This document shows, one piece after another, positions 53,744-63,549 of a DNA stretch of 64,000 bases. The DNA lies in contig JAHZIX010000028.1 in assembly GCA_022601195.1 (NCBI GenBank), positions 62,001-126,000 on the forward strand, in the 5' to 3' direction. Below the pieces are notes generated by a model that made no database searches, was not told the origin of the DNA, and saw only the letters and a program-made list of their open reading frames with translations. The position numbers and the translations under genes are program-made. The DNA comes from Deltaproteobacteria bacterium. GTDB lineage: Bacteria; Acidobacteriota; Thermoanaerobaculia; Multivoradales; JAHZIX01. The number at the start of each line of letters is the position of its first letter. The first letter of the stretch is position 1.

Positions 53744-55957
53744 ATGTCGTCCCAGATGCCACAGAAGCTTGGTCGCTACGAAATCCTAGAGGAAATCGGA
53801 AAAGGGGCTATGGGTGTGGTTTACCTCGCCCGAGACCCTCTGATCAGCCGACTAGTCGCTCTCAAGACCTTTCATCTCGGTAACGATGTGGAAGAGTCGG
53901 AGCGAGAACAGTACCGGGCTCGCTTTTTGCGGGAGGCCCAGAGCTGCGGCATTCTCAACCATCCCCATATCGTGACCATGCACGATGTCGTCGAGCAGGG
54001 AGAGTCCGGATCCGCCTTCCTGGCGATGGAATATGTAAGGGGCACGAATCTAAAGCAGGTTCTGCAGCAGTCCCGGCGACCCACTGCAGAATTCGTGGTG
54101 TCGGTGACGCAGCAAATCGCCGCGGCCCTCGACTATGCCCACTCCAAGGGCGTGGTTCATCGGGATATCAAGCCGGCCAATATCCTCCTCACCGCTGATA
54201 ACCAAGTCAAGATCACCGATTTCGGGATTGCTCGATTCAATGCTTCCAATCTGACCCACGACGGCCAGCTGCTCGGGACTCCAAACTATATGGCGCCGGA
54301 GCAGATCCGTGGAGGAGAGCTCGATTCTCGAGCTGACCTTTTCTCTCTGGGCGTCGTGGTCTACGAGATGCTGACAGGGCAGAAGCCTTTCTACGGCGAC
54401 AACTTGACCACGGTGACCCATCGCATCGTCTACGGGAGCTTCGACCCTCCGGAAAAGTACATGGAGAAGGTTCCTCCGGAGCTGCTGGCAGTGCTCGAGA
54501 AGGCCATGGCGAAGGAACCAGCAGATCGCTTTCAGCAGGCGGAGGGGTTGGCGGCCGGCCTGCGGAGCGTCCTGGACGGTGAAGGCTCAAGCCGTAACGG
54601 CCTCAGCGATACTCAAGATTTGATGTCCGATACGGTCTACCAGGCGGTTCCTACGCCGGCCCGTGTCCCAGAGGCCCGTGTCCCAGAGGCGAGTGCGCCA
54701 GGTTCGTCCTCCAGCCAGCAGTCCCCCGTTGGATCTCTTCCCCCACTGCCGTCTTCTCCGGAGACCGCCTCCCGCTTCGACGAGGAGCCTTCAGAGAATA
54801 TTTCTCAAGTCATTTTTACTCCCCCTCCCCCCGTCACCCCAGAGGTGACCTGGCGAGCTCGGGTAGAGGATGTGCTCGACCAAACGCGGACTTTGGTAGC
54901 TCGCGCAGTACCGCCGGAAGCTCGTCCCCCGAAACGGCGAGTGGCGGGGTACGGCATTGCGGGAGCACTGTTGTTGATCGTTGGGCTGGTGGCTGTTTGG
55001 GGCCTCCGAACCTCGGCTCGACCCGGAGCGGAGGAGCTACGCGAAACGGCACGTATGGAGTGGGCCAGTGAGTTTTCCCAACTGATGGTGGAAGGAGCCC
55101 GCCAGACGGAGGAGGGGGAATTCGAAACGGCTGTAGATCAGTTTCGCCGTGCTGGTGAGCTGGCCTCTGTGCGCCGAGCAAATCTCGAGAAGGAGCGCCA
55201 AGCCTTAATCTCGAGCGGCGATACTGAAGCTGCCACCTCCAGGAGCATCGAAATAGAGACTCTCGAAGAGAAGGCGATCAATGCCGGGCAGTCCCTACGC
55301 ACCGCCGAATGGAGGCGAGAAGAATCGCGCCGAGCGTCCCTTCGCGAGACCACCATTTCTCGGAGCCTAGGCACAGCCCGGGAAGCCCTCGAGCAACGTC
55401 AATACGGCAAGGCCATGACCGCGGCTCAATTGATGCTGGAGCTAGACCCGACTCTCCAGGATGCCTGGGAGATCGTCGACGAAGTCGAGCCCCGTCTGTC
55501 TCGTCGCCGGGCCCGTGCCAGCACCGAGGCGGCTCGCGCATCGGCCCCTCGGGAACGACTGCCGGAGCCGATTCCTGAAGTGGCGGTGGCCGAGGAACCA
55601 GCGCCTCCGGAGGAGCCCATAGCGGTGCCTCAGGAAGCTTATATGCAGCTGGACTTCGTCAGCGATCTTCCCAAGGGCGTGTTGCTGCTGTACGTCAATG
55701 AAGAGCGGCTACTGCGAGAGTCTTTTCGCTTTGTGGAAAAGGGTGGTCTGTTCCGCCGATCCAAGTCCAAGCAAGGGCGCATGGAGAAGACTTTCCAGGT
55801 CCCGATCGGGGCACAGACGGTCCGGCTTTATGTTTCCGGGGCTCGGAATCGACCGACCGAATCGCGGGAGTTGCAAGCAAACTTTCCTCCCGGAGAGACT
55901 CGCGTCCTAGAGATTCGCGTCGATGAAGAAGGGGCCGTGAGGGCTCGATTGAGGTAG
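53744..55957 (+). CDS. Ser/Thr protein kinase with membrane helix and helical C-terminus
   Basis: A 737-residue protein. The kinase domain (about 11-275) has GKGAMGVV at 19-26, K41, HRDIKPAN with D141 and DFG at 159-161, all intact. A low-complexity Pro/Ser linker (about 300-365) contains RVPEARVPEA from a 15-bp repeat. One membrane helix lies near 405-422 (GIAGALLLIVGLVAVWGL), followed by a long helical, probably coiled-coil region and a terminal beta domain. No TPR and no adjacent sigma gene are present, so it differs from the two sigma-linked kinases. No clear ribosome site precedes ATG 53744. Confidence 0.92.
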   Translation: MSSQMPQKLGRYEILEEIGKGAMGVVYLARDPLISRLVALKTFHLGNDVEESEREQYRARFLREAQSCGILNHPHIVTMHDVVEQGESGSAFLAMEYVRGTNLKQVLQQSRRPTAEFVVSVTQQIAAALDYAHSKGVVHRDIKPANILLTADNQVKITDFGIARFNASNLTHDGQLLGTPNYMAPEQIRGGELDSRADLFSLGVVVYEMLTGQKPFYGDNLTTVTHRIVYGSFDPPEKYMEKVPPELLAVLEKAMAKEPADRFQQAEGLAAGLRSVLDGEGSSRNGLSDTQDLMSDTVYQAVPTPARVPEARVPEASAPGSSSSQQSPVGSLPPLPSSPETASRFDEEPSENISQVIFTPPPPVTPEVTWRARVEDVLDQTRTLVARAVPPEARPPKRRVAGYGIAGALLLIVGLVAVWGLRTSARPGAEELRETARMEWASEFSQLMVEGARQTEEGEFETAVDQFRRAGELASVRRANLEKERQALISSGDTEAATSRSIEIETLEEKAINAGQSLRTAEWRREESRRASLRETTISRSLGTAREALEQRQYGKAMTAAQLMLELDPTLQDAWEIVDEVEPRLSRRRARASTEAARASAPRERLPEPIPEVAVAEEPAPPEEPIAVPQEAYMQLDFVSDLPKGVLLLYVNEERLLRESFRFVEKGGLFRRSKSKQGRMEKTFQVPIGAQTVRLYVSGARNRPTESRELQANFPPGETRVLEIRVDEEGAVRARLR
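54660..54689. repeat. 2 x 15-bp perfect in-frame repeat
   Basis: CCCGTGTCCCAGAGG is present twice in direct succession in the kinase linker, encoding RVPEA in tandem. Confidence 0.85.
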
Positions 55958-55999
55958 AGGTCGGCTACAGAGAGGTTGTCTTCAGTCGGGTTGACGCCT

Positions 56000-57385
56000 T
56001 CAAACCGGCAGATCTGTCTGCGGGTCCCAAACCGACACGGGGCCGAAGCTCTCTAGCTGGGGTTGCAAAGTCTTTGCCGGGCCAACAGCAACGATGGCCA
56101 GCTGGTCCGGGTGCAAGAACTCTTGCGCCAACCGGAGAACGGTCTCTCGATCCACACTCTCGATATCTTCCAGGTAGGTGTCGAAATAATCGTCCGGTAA
56201 TCCGTAAATGGCTAGGGTCGCAAGGCGGAAGGCGATGTCGTCGATCGTCTGTAGTTGTTGGACGAAGATTCCCTGGAGATAGCTCTTGGTGTCCACCAAC
56301 TCGGGCTCTTCTACGAGATCTTCCTGCACCCGCCGAATTTCACCGATGGTCTCTCGCACTGCAGCGCCGGCGACGTCGGTAGCGACCGCCGTGGAAACGA
56401 CGAAAGGTCCTGGACCCAGCCGGCCGGAGAAGCTGCTGTGGGCTCCGTAGGTGAAGCCGTTGCGCTCGCGGAGGTTGAGATTGATGCGGCTGGTGAACTT
56501 GCCTCCCAAGAGCGCGTTGAGAACCTGCAAGGCCGTGTAGTCGGGATGGGTTCGGGAGACGGCTACGTGGCCCATGCGAAGCTCCGTTTGGGCAGCTCCA
56601 GGCTTATCGACGATATGTACCCGGGTGGCCTGGTGGGGAGTCGCTCGTAGATCCGGTAGCGGTTGAGCTGGAGAGAGGGTTGCCTTTCCCAGAGAGCTCT
56701 CTATGGCGCTGCGGAGCAGATCAGGGCTGGGATTGCCAATGCCGATAAGGGTACTGCCCCTCGAGGCGAAGTGGCCGTCGTAGAAGCCGCGGATTTCTCC
56801 TCGGGTCAATTGGGAGATCGACTTTTCGCCGCCATAAACAGAGCCGCCGTAGATTGAGTCTTCATAGATCGCCCGGGCCAAGAACTTACCGGCCAGAGAT
56901 GCCGGGTCGTTTCTCAATTGCAGTAGATCCGCTAGGCGTTCCTGGCGCAGACGCTCAACCTCTGATTCAGGAAACGTCGGACCAAATGCGATGTCCGCCA
57001 TGAGCTCCGTGCCCACAGCCAGATCCTTGGCGAGCATCGAAGAGCTCACATAAGCGGAATTCCAGCCTGCTCCAGTCGACAACCGACCTCCAAGTTGCTC
57101 AGCGGCTGAGGCGATTTCCGTAGCGGATCGGTGGCGGGAGCCCTCATCCATGAGGCTTGCCGTAAGAGTCGCTAAGCCTTCCTTGCCCCGGGGGTCATGC
57201 TGAGCCCCCGCCGGCGCGTAAAGATCCAACCTCACCAGAGGCACCCGAGCTACGCGAGCCAAGAAAACTTGCAGGCCGTTGGCGAGTTGAAAGCGCTCGA
57301 AGGCGGGGAATGAAAAAGGGCGAGCTGGTCCAGGTAGAGGCGGAACGCTACGATCGACTGCACGCCGGGTGATAGTCAAGGTCAC
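56000..57385 (-). CDS. M16 peptidase-like protein, non-catalytic partner
   Basis: A 461-residue member of the M16 (pitrilysin/MPP) fold. The N-terminal region reads LANGLQVFLARVARVPLVRLDL, then GKEGLATLTASLMDEG, where active members carry HxxEH. The zinc-binding histidines are absent, so it should be the inactive subunit. Its GTG start overlaps the TGA of the upstream active subunit (57382-57385), so both are made together. Pairs like this form a closed chamber that degrades peptides. Confidence 0.88.
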   Translation of the reverse strand: MTLTITRRAVDRSVPPLPGPARPFSFPAFERFQLANGLQVFLARVARVPLVRLDLYAPAGAQHDPRGKEGLATLTASLMDEGSRHRSATEIASAAEQLGGRLSTGAGWNSAYVSSSMLAKDLAVGTELMADIAFGPTFPESEVERLRQERLADLLQLRNDPASLAGKFLARAIYEDSIYGGSVYGGEKSISQLTRGEIRGFYDGHFASRGSTLIGIGNPSPDLLRSAIESSLGKATLSPAQPLPDLRATPHQATRVHIVDKPGAAQTELRMGHVAVSRTHPDYTALQVLNALLGGKFTSRINLNLRERNGFTYGAHSSFSGRLGPGPFVVSTAVATDVAGAAVRETIGEIRRVQEDLVEEPELVDTKSYLQGIFVQQLQTIDDIAFRLATLAIYGLPDDYFDTYLEDIESVDRETVLRLAQEFLHPDQLAIVAVGPAKTLQPQLESFGPVSVWDPQTDLPV

Positions 57386-58677
57386 GAGTCCCCACGGGTG
57401 GCCGACTCAGTGCGTGGCACAAAAGTCAGCACCACTCTCTGATCCGGTTTCAAGAAGGTGGAGGCATAGGTCTTGAGATCCTCGGCTTCCAGTCGCAGAT
57501 AGTTCTCCGGTTCCAGGCGCACGCGGCCTGGGTCATCGAAGTAGGTGGTGAACTCGGAGAGAAGGTCCGCCCTGCGGTCCAACGGCTGAAGGCTTTGATA
57601 GTACCCACTGAGGATCTGGTTTCGAGGTCGGTCCAGCTCCGCATCGGTCAGAGGCTCACTCGCAGCCCGCGCTAGATGCTCGAACAGTGCCTTTTCTAGC
57701 TCCGCTGGTTCGACGCCAGGCTTGCAGGTCGCGACGAAGTAACAAGTAGCGGCGATTTCCGTCGGAAAAACGTGCGCCGAGACGTCTTGGGCGATCTGCC
57801 GACGATAGACCAGGTCTTCGTACAGGGGGCTGGATTTCCCTCCAGCCAAGGCGCGGGTCAGGAGGTCTGCCGCGTACCACAGGCGTTCCCCATAGGCCGG
57901 AGCCCGGAAGCCTAGGTAGATCCGTGGCAGTTGGATGTCGTCCTCGATAACTTCCCGCTGTTCCCCGGTCATGGGCGGGAGCTCCGCTTCGACGGCGGCG
58001 ATGGGAGCAGCGGCTGGAATCGGTTCGAAGTAGCTGCGGATCGACTCGAGAGCTTTCTCGGTCTCGAAATCCCCTGCTACGGTGAGCACTGCATTGTTGG
58101 GTGCATAGTAGGTGCTAAAGAAGGACTGCACGTCTTCCAAGGTCGCGGCGGCGATGTCTTCCATGTAGCCGATGACCGGCCAGTGGTAGGGGTGGAGCTC
58201 TGGGAACAGCATCTCGTGAAGCCGTTCGTAGGCTCGACCATAGGGTCGATTGTCCACCCGTTGGCGCCGTTCGTTCATCACGACACTACGTTGATTTTCC
58301 AACTTCTCCTGGGTGATCGCGGGCAGAAGAAATCCCATGCGGTCAGACTCGAGCCAGAGGCCAAGATCGAGATGTTGAGAAGGGAGGGTCTCGTAGTAGT
58401 TGGTGCGGTCGTACCAAGTCGAGCCGTTGACGACTCCTCCCACTTGCTGGATATAGCGAAAGTGGTCGTTGGTGTCGACGTGCTCACTGCCCTGGAACAG
58501 CATGTGTTCGAAAAGATGAGCGAAGCCGGTGCGACCGGGGCGCTCATTTTTGGAGCCTACGTGGTACCAAAGGTTCAAGGTCACCAGAGGGAGCGAGGTG
58601 TCCCGGTGTAAGTTGACCTTGAGGCCGTTGTCCAGGGTGTGGCGTTCAACCTCTAGGGGAATGGATTCGAAGGGCAT
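57382..58677 (-). CDS. M16 zinc metallopeptidase, catalytic subunit
   Basis: A 431-residue peptidase. HLFEH (H54-x-x-E57-H58) is the inverted zinc motif, and a glutamate near SVVMNERRQRVD supplies the third ligand. No signal peptide is evident. ATG 58677 (MPFESIPLEV) was chosen over an in-frame TTG at 58728. The TTG lies in the spacer of a good promoter, so it would not be transcribed. It is the first gene of a two-gene operon with its inactive partner. Confidence 0.92.
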   Translation of the reverse strand: MPFESIPLEVERHTLDNGLKVNLHRDTSLPLVTLNLWYHVGSKNERPGRTGFAHLFEHMLFQGSEHVDTNDHFRYIQQVGGVVNGSTWYDRTNYYETLPSQHLDLGLWLESDRMGFLLPAITQEKLENQRSVVMNERRQRVDNRPYGRAYERLHEMLFPELHPYHWPVIGYMEDIAAATLEDVQSFFSTYYAPNNAVLTVAGDFETEKALESIRSYFEPIPAAAPIAAVEAELPPMTGEQREVIEDDIQLPRIYLGFRAPAYGERLWYAADLLTRALAGGKSSPLYEDLVYRRQIAQDVSAHVFPTEIAATCYFVATCKPGVEPAELEKALFEHLARAASEPLTDAELDRPRNQILSGYYQSLQPLDRRADLLSEFTTYFDDPGRVRLEPENYLRLEAEDLKTYASTFLKPDQRVVLTFVPRTESATRGDS

Positions 58678-58714
58678 AATTGGAGCATTAAAGTCGAAAG
58701 AAGATACTTCTGGC

Positions 58715-58744
58715 AGTCTATGTTTCAAGATCGTAAGGTGTCAA
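58715..58744 (-). promoter_or_regulatory. Sigma-70-type promoter for the M16 operon
   Basis: On the minus strand TTGACA (58744-58739) and TAGACT (58720-58715) are separated by 18 bp. The predicted start point is about 30 bases before ATG 58677. Confidence 0.65.
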
Positions 58745-58993
58745 CCGAAGTGTGGCCTCTAGTAGGTATCATTTTGGTCACGGATAGACTTTTTTCGCGC
58801 GCCGGGCTAGGTGGAAGGTAGGTGGGAGAAGCCCCACCCTACCGATCCGGTCTCCCAAGGAGCCTTTTCGGTTCCCTCGCCTAGGGATGTTTCGTGGCAC
58901 ATGACCACGAGGTCCCTGGAGTTTTCTCGCTGGATTCTGTGTGCTGTGCCCCAGCTTCACTTTGCCTGTCGAAGACTGTCGGCCAGAGATGAT

Positions 58994-59022
58994 TTGACTT
59001 ACGCTTTCTTACCGCCTATAGT
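58994..59022 (+). promoter_or_regulatory. Sigma-70-type promoter for lexA, predicted leaderless
   Basis: TTGACT (58994-58999), a 17-bp spacer and TATAGT (59017-59022). The -10 ends only 8 bases before the lexA ATG, so transcription should begin at or next to the start codon. The spacer contains a CTTACG...CTTACC direct repeat. Confidence 0.7.
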
Positions 59023-59030
59023 TTTTTCTC

Positions 59031-59657
59031 ATGGCACCTAAAAAGAACCGCTACCTTACCGAAACGCAGAAGTCGATCCTAGATTTTATCCAGGATTTTC
59101 AAGCCCGTCAGGGTATCGCTCCGACCCACCGGGAGATTTGCGAGCGTTTTGGCTATTCCTCCTACGGAACGGTGTACAAGCATTTGAAGCTCCTCGAGCA
59201 GAAGGGCTATCTGACTCGGGATTGGAACCAGAAGCGCGGCATCCAGCTGGTTCAGCCGGAGTCTCAAGATGGGGCGCCAGAACTGCCTTTCTTGGGTCGA
59301 GTAGCGGCGGGACGCCCTATCGAAGCTCTGCCTGGAGACGAGCATCTGGAAGTTCCTGGCCATCTGCTCAGTCGGCGGCTGGGTGAGCACTATGTGCTGC
59401 AGGTCGTTGGTGAGTCGATGATCGATGAGGGAATCCACGAAGGAGACTTTGTGGTCGTCCTGCAACGAGATCAAGCGGAGCCATCAGAGATGGTGGTCGC
59501 TCTGGTCGATGGCGAGGCGACTCTGAAGCGTTTCTACCCGGAAGGGGCCATGGTGCGGCTGCAACCGTCCAATCCTCACATGGAGCCCATTTTGGTTCCT
59601 GCAAATGCCGTCCAGATCCAAGGTGTGGTCGTAGGGTTGATGCGTAAATACCTGTAG
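59031..59657 (+). CDS. lexA: LexA repressor
   Basis: A 208-residue SOS repressor. The N-terminal winged helix is about residues 6-70 (APTHREICERFGYSSYGTV). The self-cleavage site is A93-G94 (VAAGRP), and the catalytic dyad is S129 (VGESMIDEG) and K166 (EATLKRFY), all intact. It should repress DNA-damage genes until RecA filaments trigger its cleavage. The promoter overlaps the start codon region, so autorepression is likely; no E. coli- or B. subtilis-type LexA box is visible. It is a single-gene unit. Confidence 0.95.
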   Translation: MAPKKNRYLTETQKSILDFIQDFQARQGIAPTHREICERFGYSSYGTVYKHLKLLEQKGYLTRDWNQKRGIQLVQPESQDGAPELPFLGRVAAGRPIEALPGDEHLEVPGHLLSRRLGEHYVLQVVGESMIDEGIHEGDFVVVLQRDQAEPSEMVVALVDGEATLKRFYPEGAMVRLQPSNPHMEPILVPANAVQIQGVVVGLMRKYL

Positions 59658-59874
59658 TCGTGTCCGCGAAGGGGCGATAACGGTGCCCACAGGCAGTTTG
59701 GCCGATTTCGTTTCGCGCGATCCTCCCAAAGAAGCCGTTTCTTCCAACGAGGGCAGTCCTGCCAAATTAGGACTGTCCTAGGTGAAGCTCCCCCATGATC
59801 TCGGCAAGAAAATAGAGTATCCTTAGCCGGTCCACGGAAGATGTTTTCTTTTTTAAGCCAAACCTGAGGGGCTA

Positions 59875-61305
59875 ATGGATCTCGACTCCCTTCTTAAGTT
59901 CATGACCAAGAAAGGGGCCTCGGACCTTCATCTGAAGCCGACGCGCCCTCCTCTCTTGAGGATCAACGGCAAGATCATCCCGGTGGATGTCGAAGCCTTC
60001 AAGCCTCAAGAAATCGAAGGCATGCTGATGGAAATTCTGACGCCCAAGCAGAAGGAGCGTCTAGATGAAAGTATGTCCGTGGACTTGGGCTATGGAGTCT
60101 CCGGTTTAGCTCGTTTTCGGGGCAATTTGTACATGCAGCGGGGCACCTTGGCTGCGTCCTTTCGGCGAATTCCCTACGACGTGCAGAATGTCGAGGATCT
60201 CGATCTGCCGGATTCGCTTCTAGATTTTACGGATATTCCCATGGGATTGGTGTTGGTTACCGGGCCAACCGGTAGCGGCAAGTCGACCACTCTGGCAGCC
60301 CTGATCAAGCATATTGCCAACACCAAGCCCTATCACGTCATCACCATCGAGGATCCGGTGGAGTTTCTCTTCACCGACGGCATCTCCACGATTTCTCAAC
60401 GGGAGGTCGGAACCGATACGACCGGCTTTCGGGAGGCCCTGCGCAATGCGATGCGGCAGGATCCCGACGTCATCATGGTGGGCGAGATGCGCGACCGGGA
60501 CACCATCGGTACGGTCATTACCGCGGCCGAAACCGGGCATTTGGTGTTTTCGACCTTGCACACCAATAGTGCTCCTCAGACTCTGGATAGGATTCTCGAC
60601 TCCTTCCCCGCAGATCAACAGTCCCAAGTTCGCTCGCAGTTGGCTCAGGTGCTCAAGGGCGTGGTGTCCATGAAGTTGGTGCAGCGCGCTGACGGCAAAG
60701 GACGGGTGGCCGCCTTGGAGATCCTGAAGGCTTCTCCCAAGGTCTGCAATTTGCTGGAGAAGGGCGAAACGACACCGATCCATGAAGAGATCGAGAGCTC
60801 GGTGGGTTACTACCGCATGCAGACGATGAATCAATCGTTGTTAGCTTTGCTCGCCCACCGGACGATCAGCTACGACGAAGCGATGCAGCAGTCTCCAGAC
60901 CCAGAAGACCTGTCCCTCAAGCTCAGAAAAATGTTTCCCAAGATCGAAGAACATGGAGAAGACATGGCGACCTCCGACTTTTCTCAAATTCTAGAGCTAC
61001 AGGAATTTCGGCGACTCTATGAGGAGCAGGAAGAGAAGGTCAAAGTCCGGATGGGGCAAAAGGACGAGGAGATTGGACTCCTGCAGCAACGGGTCGCAGA
61101 TCGAAACCAGCGGTTGGATGCTCTCCAGGCTCAGATCCAGCAACTCCAGGAAGATCAAGACCGCATGCGAGCGGACTACGATCGTCTACGACAAGAGTCC
61201 GTGGAAAAGATCGAGACTCTGCGGGAGCGCATCCGAGCCCTCAATCAGCGAAATACCGGGGCGACCGAGACTTCCAGTGGGAAGAAGTCTGGCATCTTTC
61301 GGTAG
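59875..61305 (+). CDS. pilT: Type IV pilus retraction ATPase PilT with coiled-coil tail
   Basis: A 476-residue hexameric ATPase that powers pilus retraction. Walker A is GPTGSGKS at 130-137, the Asp box ITIEDPVEF, Walker B VIMVGEMRD and the His box HLVFSTLHTN. Typical PilT ends near 350. Here residues about 370-460 continue as a charged, heptad-like coiled coil (QEFRRLYEEQEEKVKVRM, then LQAQIQQLQEDQDRM) with a Ser/Lys-rich end. The tail may bind a partner or control oligomerisation. GAGGGG precedes ATG 59875. No other pilus gene is in the window. Confidence 0.93.
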   Translation: MDLDSLLKFMTKKGASDLHLKPTRPPLLRINGKIIPVDVEAFKPQEIEGMLMEILTPKQKERLDESMSVDLGYGVSGLARFRGNLYMQRGTLAASFRRIPYDVQNVEDLDLPDSLLDFTDIPMGLVLVTGPTGSGKSTTLAALIKHIANTKPYHVITIEDPVEFLFTDGISTISQREVGTDTTGFREALRNAMRQDPDVIMVGEMRDRDTIGTVITAAETGHLVFSTLHTNSAPQTLDRILDSFPADQQSQVRSQLAQVLKGVVSMKLVQRADGKGRVAALEILKASPKVCNLLEKGETTPIHEEIESSVGYYRMQTMNQSLLALLAHRTISYDEAMQQSPDPEDLSLKLRKMFPKIEEHGEDMATSDFSQILELQEFRRLYEEQEEKVKVRMGQKDEEIGLLQQRVADRNQRLDALQAQIQQLQEDQDRMRADYDRLRQESVEKIETLRERIRALNQRNTGATETSSGKKSGIFR

Positions 61306-61598
61306 GGTTCGTTTTTCCTAGAAAGGGTGCGGCCTACGCTCCCAGTCTTGTCTCCACCGCATCCACTCGAGTTTTCTTCATCCTCGGTCTCCCTATCAAT
61401 CGGCCAACCAGTTCCATGTAGTGTGGCCAGAATCCGAGACTTCTCGGTCGCTGCCGCCCGGCCAAACCTTGCTTGCCCCGTCGCCCAAGGCTAATATCTC
61501 TCTTTAAGGAAATGGCTCTAACTATTGAAGAAGTAAAGGGAATTGCTAGCTTTGCCAGTCGCGGGCCCGGCCCTCAAGGAGAAAAGATCTTCGTTTCT

Positions 61599-63452
61599 AT
61601 GATGTCGTGGGTTCGGAACCGGTCTGTCAATCCCTGGCAGCTCCTGGCTGGAATCCTTCTTGGTGCCTTCGGCGCTGTCGCCGGGCCGCCTGCGGCGGAG
61701 GCCGCCGAGCTGCGCCGAGCTCTTCCAGCTCAACCCGGTGCCAACGACGGGGCTGTGGTCGCTGTGTTGACGGATACCAACGATCTCTTCCTGGAGGCGA
61801 AGCCCCTCAAGGGAGAGGGCTTGCTGGCTTTCTGCCGCCGCCTATGCCTGGGAGAAGAAGTCGCCCAAACCGTTCGAGAAGTCAACGGAAATCCACGGCG
61901 CCTCCTGGCTGGGGTTTGGTATCGAGTTCCCCTGGAGCTATTGGCACCGCTGCAGCGGCGTAGAGTGCTCAAGACGTTTTTCCCGGCGGATCAGCACCAT
62001 GTAGAGGGTTGGAAGCACCAGGTCGGGAGCTACGATGGTTTGCCGGACGAAACTCTCTGGCGCATCGCCCATCGCTTCACTGGCCGAGGGGAAAACTACC
62101 GGAGCTTGAGAGAGGCCAATAGTCTCAAGGACAACACGGTCTACCGGGGCCAGAAGTTGTTGATTCCCAGCAGGCTGTTGTTGGGTGCCTTCCGTCAGGA
62201 GCTAGCAGCGCGACAAGGGGGCGAGCCGGGGAGGGAGATCCCCACCCAACCGATCACTGCCCAAGCCCTATCTGGAACCTCATCAGCGTACCAATTGAAA
62301 TATGGGAAAGACGGCGAAGGAGAGTATGCCGTCTACCGACTCAAACCGGGAGAAGCTCTGTACTCCAGTGTCGTGGTGAGGTTCACCGGTCGTATCTATG
62401 GAGCGGACGTCAATTCCCTCGCTGCCGATATCGCTGCCCGCAACGGTATCGACGATGTTACGGATATGCCGATCGGTTTCCCCGTCAAGATTCCCTTCGA
62501 TGTTCTTCAACCGGAATTTCTTCCGGTGGGTAATCCACGGCGAGTGGAGTATGAAGCGAGCCTGCGAGCCAGTGGCCGTTTCACCAATCCGGTTCGTTCT
62601 CTAGATCTACAGGGGATCACCGTGATCCTGGACGCAGGGCACGGAGGCAAGGATGTGGGAACTTCCAAACAAGGGGTTTGGGAGAGTGTCTACGTCTACG
62701 ACATCATGGTGCGTCTCAAGCGGTACTTGGAGACGCAGACCTCCGCAGAGGTTTACGCAACGACTCGCAATGGAGACCGCTTCGAGGTCATCGAGAAGGA
62801 CGTTCTCCCCTTCGTCACAGGGCATTCGGTGCTGACCACTCCAAAGTACTCGTTGAAGCAGGACAGCCGGGTCGGGGTAAACCTTCGCTGGTACCTTGCC
62901 AACAGTCACTACCGCAGGGCGATGGCTCGCGGGCAGAAGCCGGAGAACGTCATCTTCATCTCGATTCATGCGGACTCTCTTCACCCTTCCATCCGCGGAG
63001 CGATGGCCTACATCCCCGATGCCAACCTCCGGAAGGGCAGCTTCGAGCGCACCGGCACGGTGTATACCTCTCGCAAAGAGGTCAAAGAAAAGCCTCGGGT
63101 TTCCTACTCCTTTCGCCAGCGAACGAAGAGTGAAGGCCTGTCTCGTCAATTGGCAGAGAAGGTGATTCGTGGGTTTCGCCGGAGAGGCCTAGCGGTCCAC
63201 CCGGATCAGCCGGTTCGCCAGAAGATCTATCGAGGCAAGAGGCCTTGGGTGCCCGCTGTGCTGCGCTACAACGCGGTGCCGGCCGAGCTGCTTCTGGAAG
63301 TTTCCAATCTGGCCAACGATCAAGATCGCAAGCTCCTGACCACTCGGTCCTTTCGTGAACAGGCAGCATTGGCCGTCGCCGATGGCATTCTTGACTACTA
63401 TGGATTCGCTAGCGGCGCCAGCGAACCGACCTCCAAGCAAACAGCGCGGTAA
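61599..63452 (+). CDS. N-acetylmuramoyl-L-alanine amidase with LysM-like domain
   Basis: About 617 residues. A signal peptide (LLAGILLGAFGAVAGPPAAEA) precedes LysM-like segments (GLPDETLWRIAHRFTG, NSLKDNTVYRGQKLLIP). The C-terminal amidase_3 domain has zinc motifs ILDAGHGGKDVG and ISIHADSLH. It cleaves the amide bond between N-acetylmuramic acid and L-alanine in peptidoglycan, probably at division or remodelling. ATG 61599 was chosen to begin at the signal peptide; ATG 61602 and an upstream ATG at 61512 are alternatives. The 293 bp upstream hold no other gene. Confidence 0.9.
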   Translation: MMSWVRNRSVNPWQLLAGILLGAFGAVAGPPAAEAAELRRALPAQPGANDGAVVAVLTDTNDLFLEAKPLKGEGLLAFCRRLCLGEEVAQTVREVNGNPRRLLAGVWYRVPLELLAPLQRRRVLKTFFPADQHHVEGWKHQVGSYDGLPDETLWRIAHRFTGRGENYRSLREANSLKDNTVYRGQKLLIPSRLLLGAFRQELAARQGGEPGREIPTQPITAQALSGTSSAYQLKYGKDGEGEYAVYRLKPGEALYSSVVVRFTGRIYGADVNSLAADIAARNGIDDVTDMPIGFPVKIPFDVLQPEFLPVGNPRRVEYEASLRASGRFTNPVRSLDLQGITVILDAGHGGKDVGTSKQGVWESVYVYDIMVRLKRYLETQTSAEVYATTRNGDRFEVIEKDVLPFVTGHSVLTTPKYSLKQDSRVGVNLRWYLANSHYRRAMARGQKPENVIFISIHADSLHPSIRGAMAYIPDANLRKGSFERTGTVYTSRKEVKEKPRVSYSFRQRTKSEGLSRQLAEKVIRGFRRRGLAVHPDQPVRQKIYRGKRPWVPAVLRYNAVPAELLLEVSNLANDQDRKLLTTRSFREQAALAVADGILDYYGFASGASEPTSKQTAR

Positions 63453-63549
63453 GATGGAATTCCCTAGCACGGGAACTATTGCCTAAGGAATTGGGTCCAA
63501 CTCTTCCATAGGCCGAGCTTCCTACTGAGCTTGGCGAGGAGTAGGTTCT

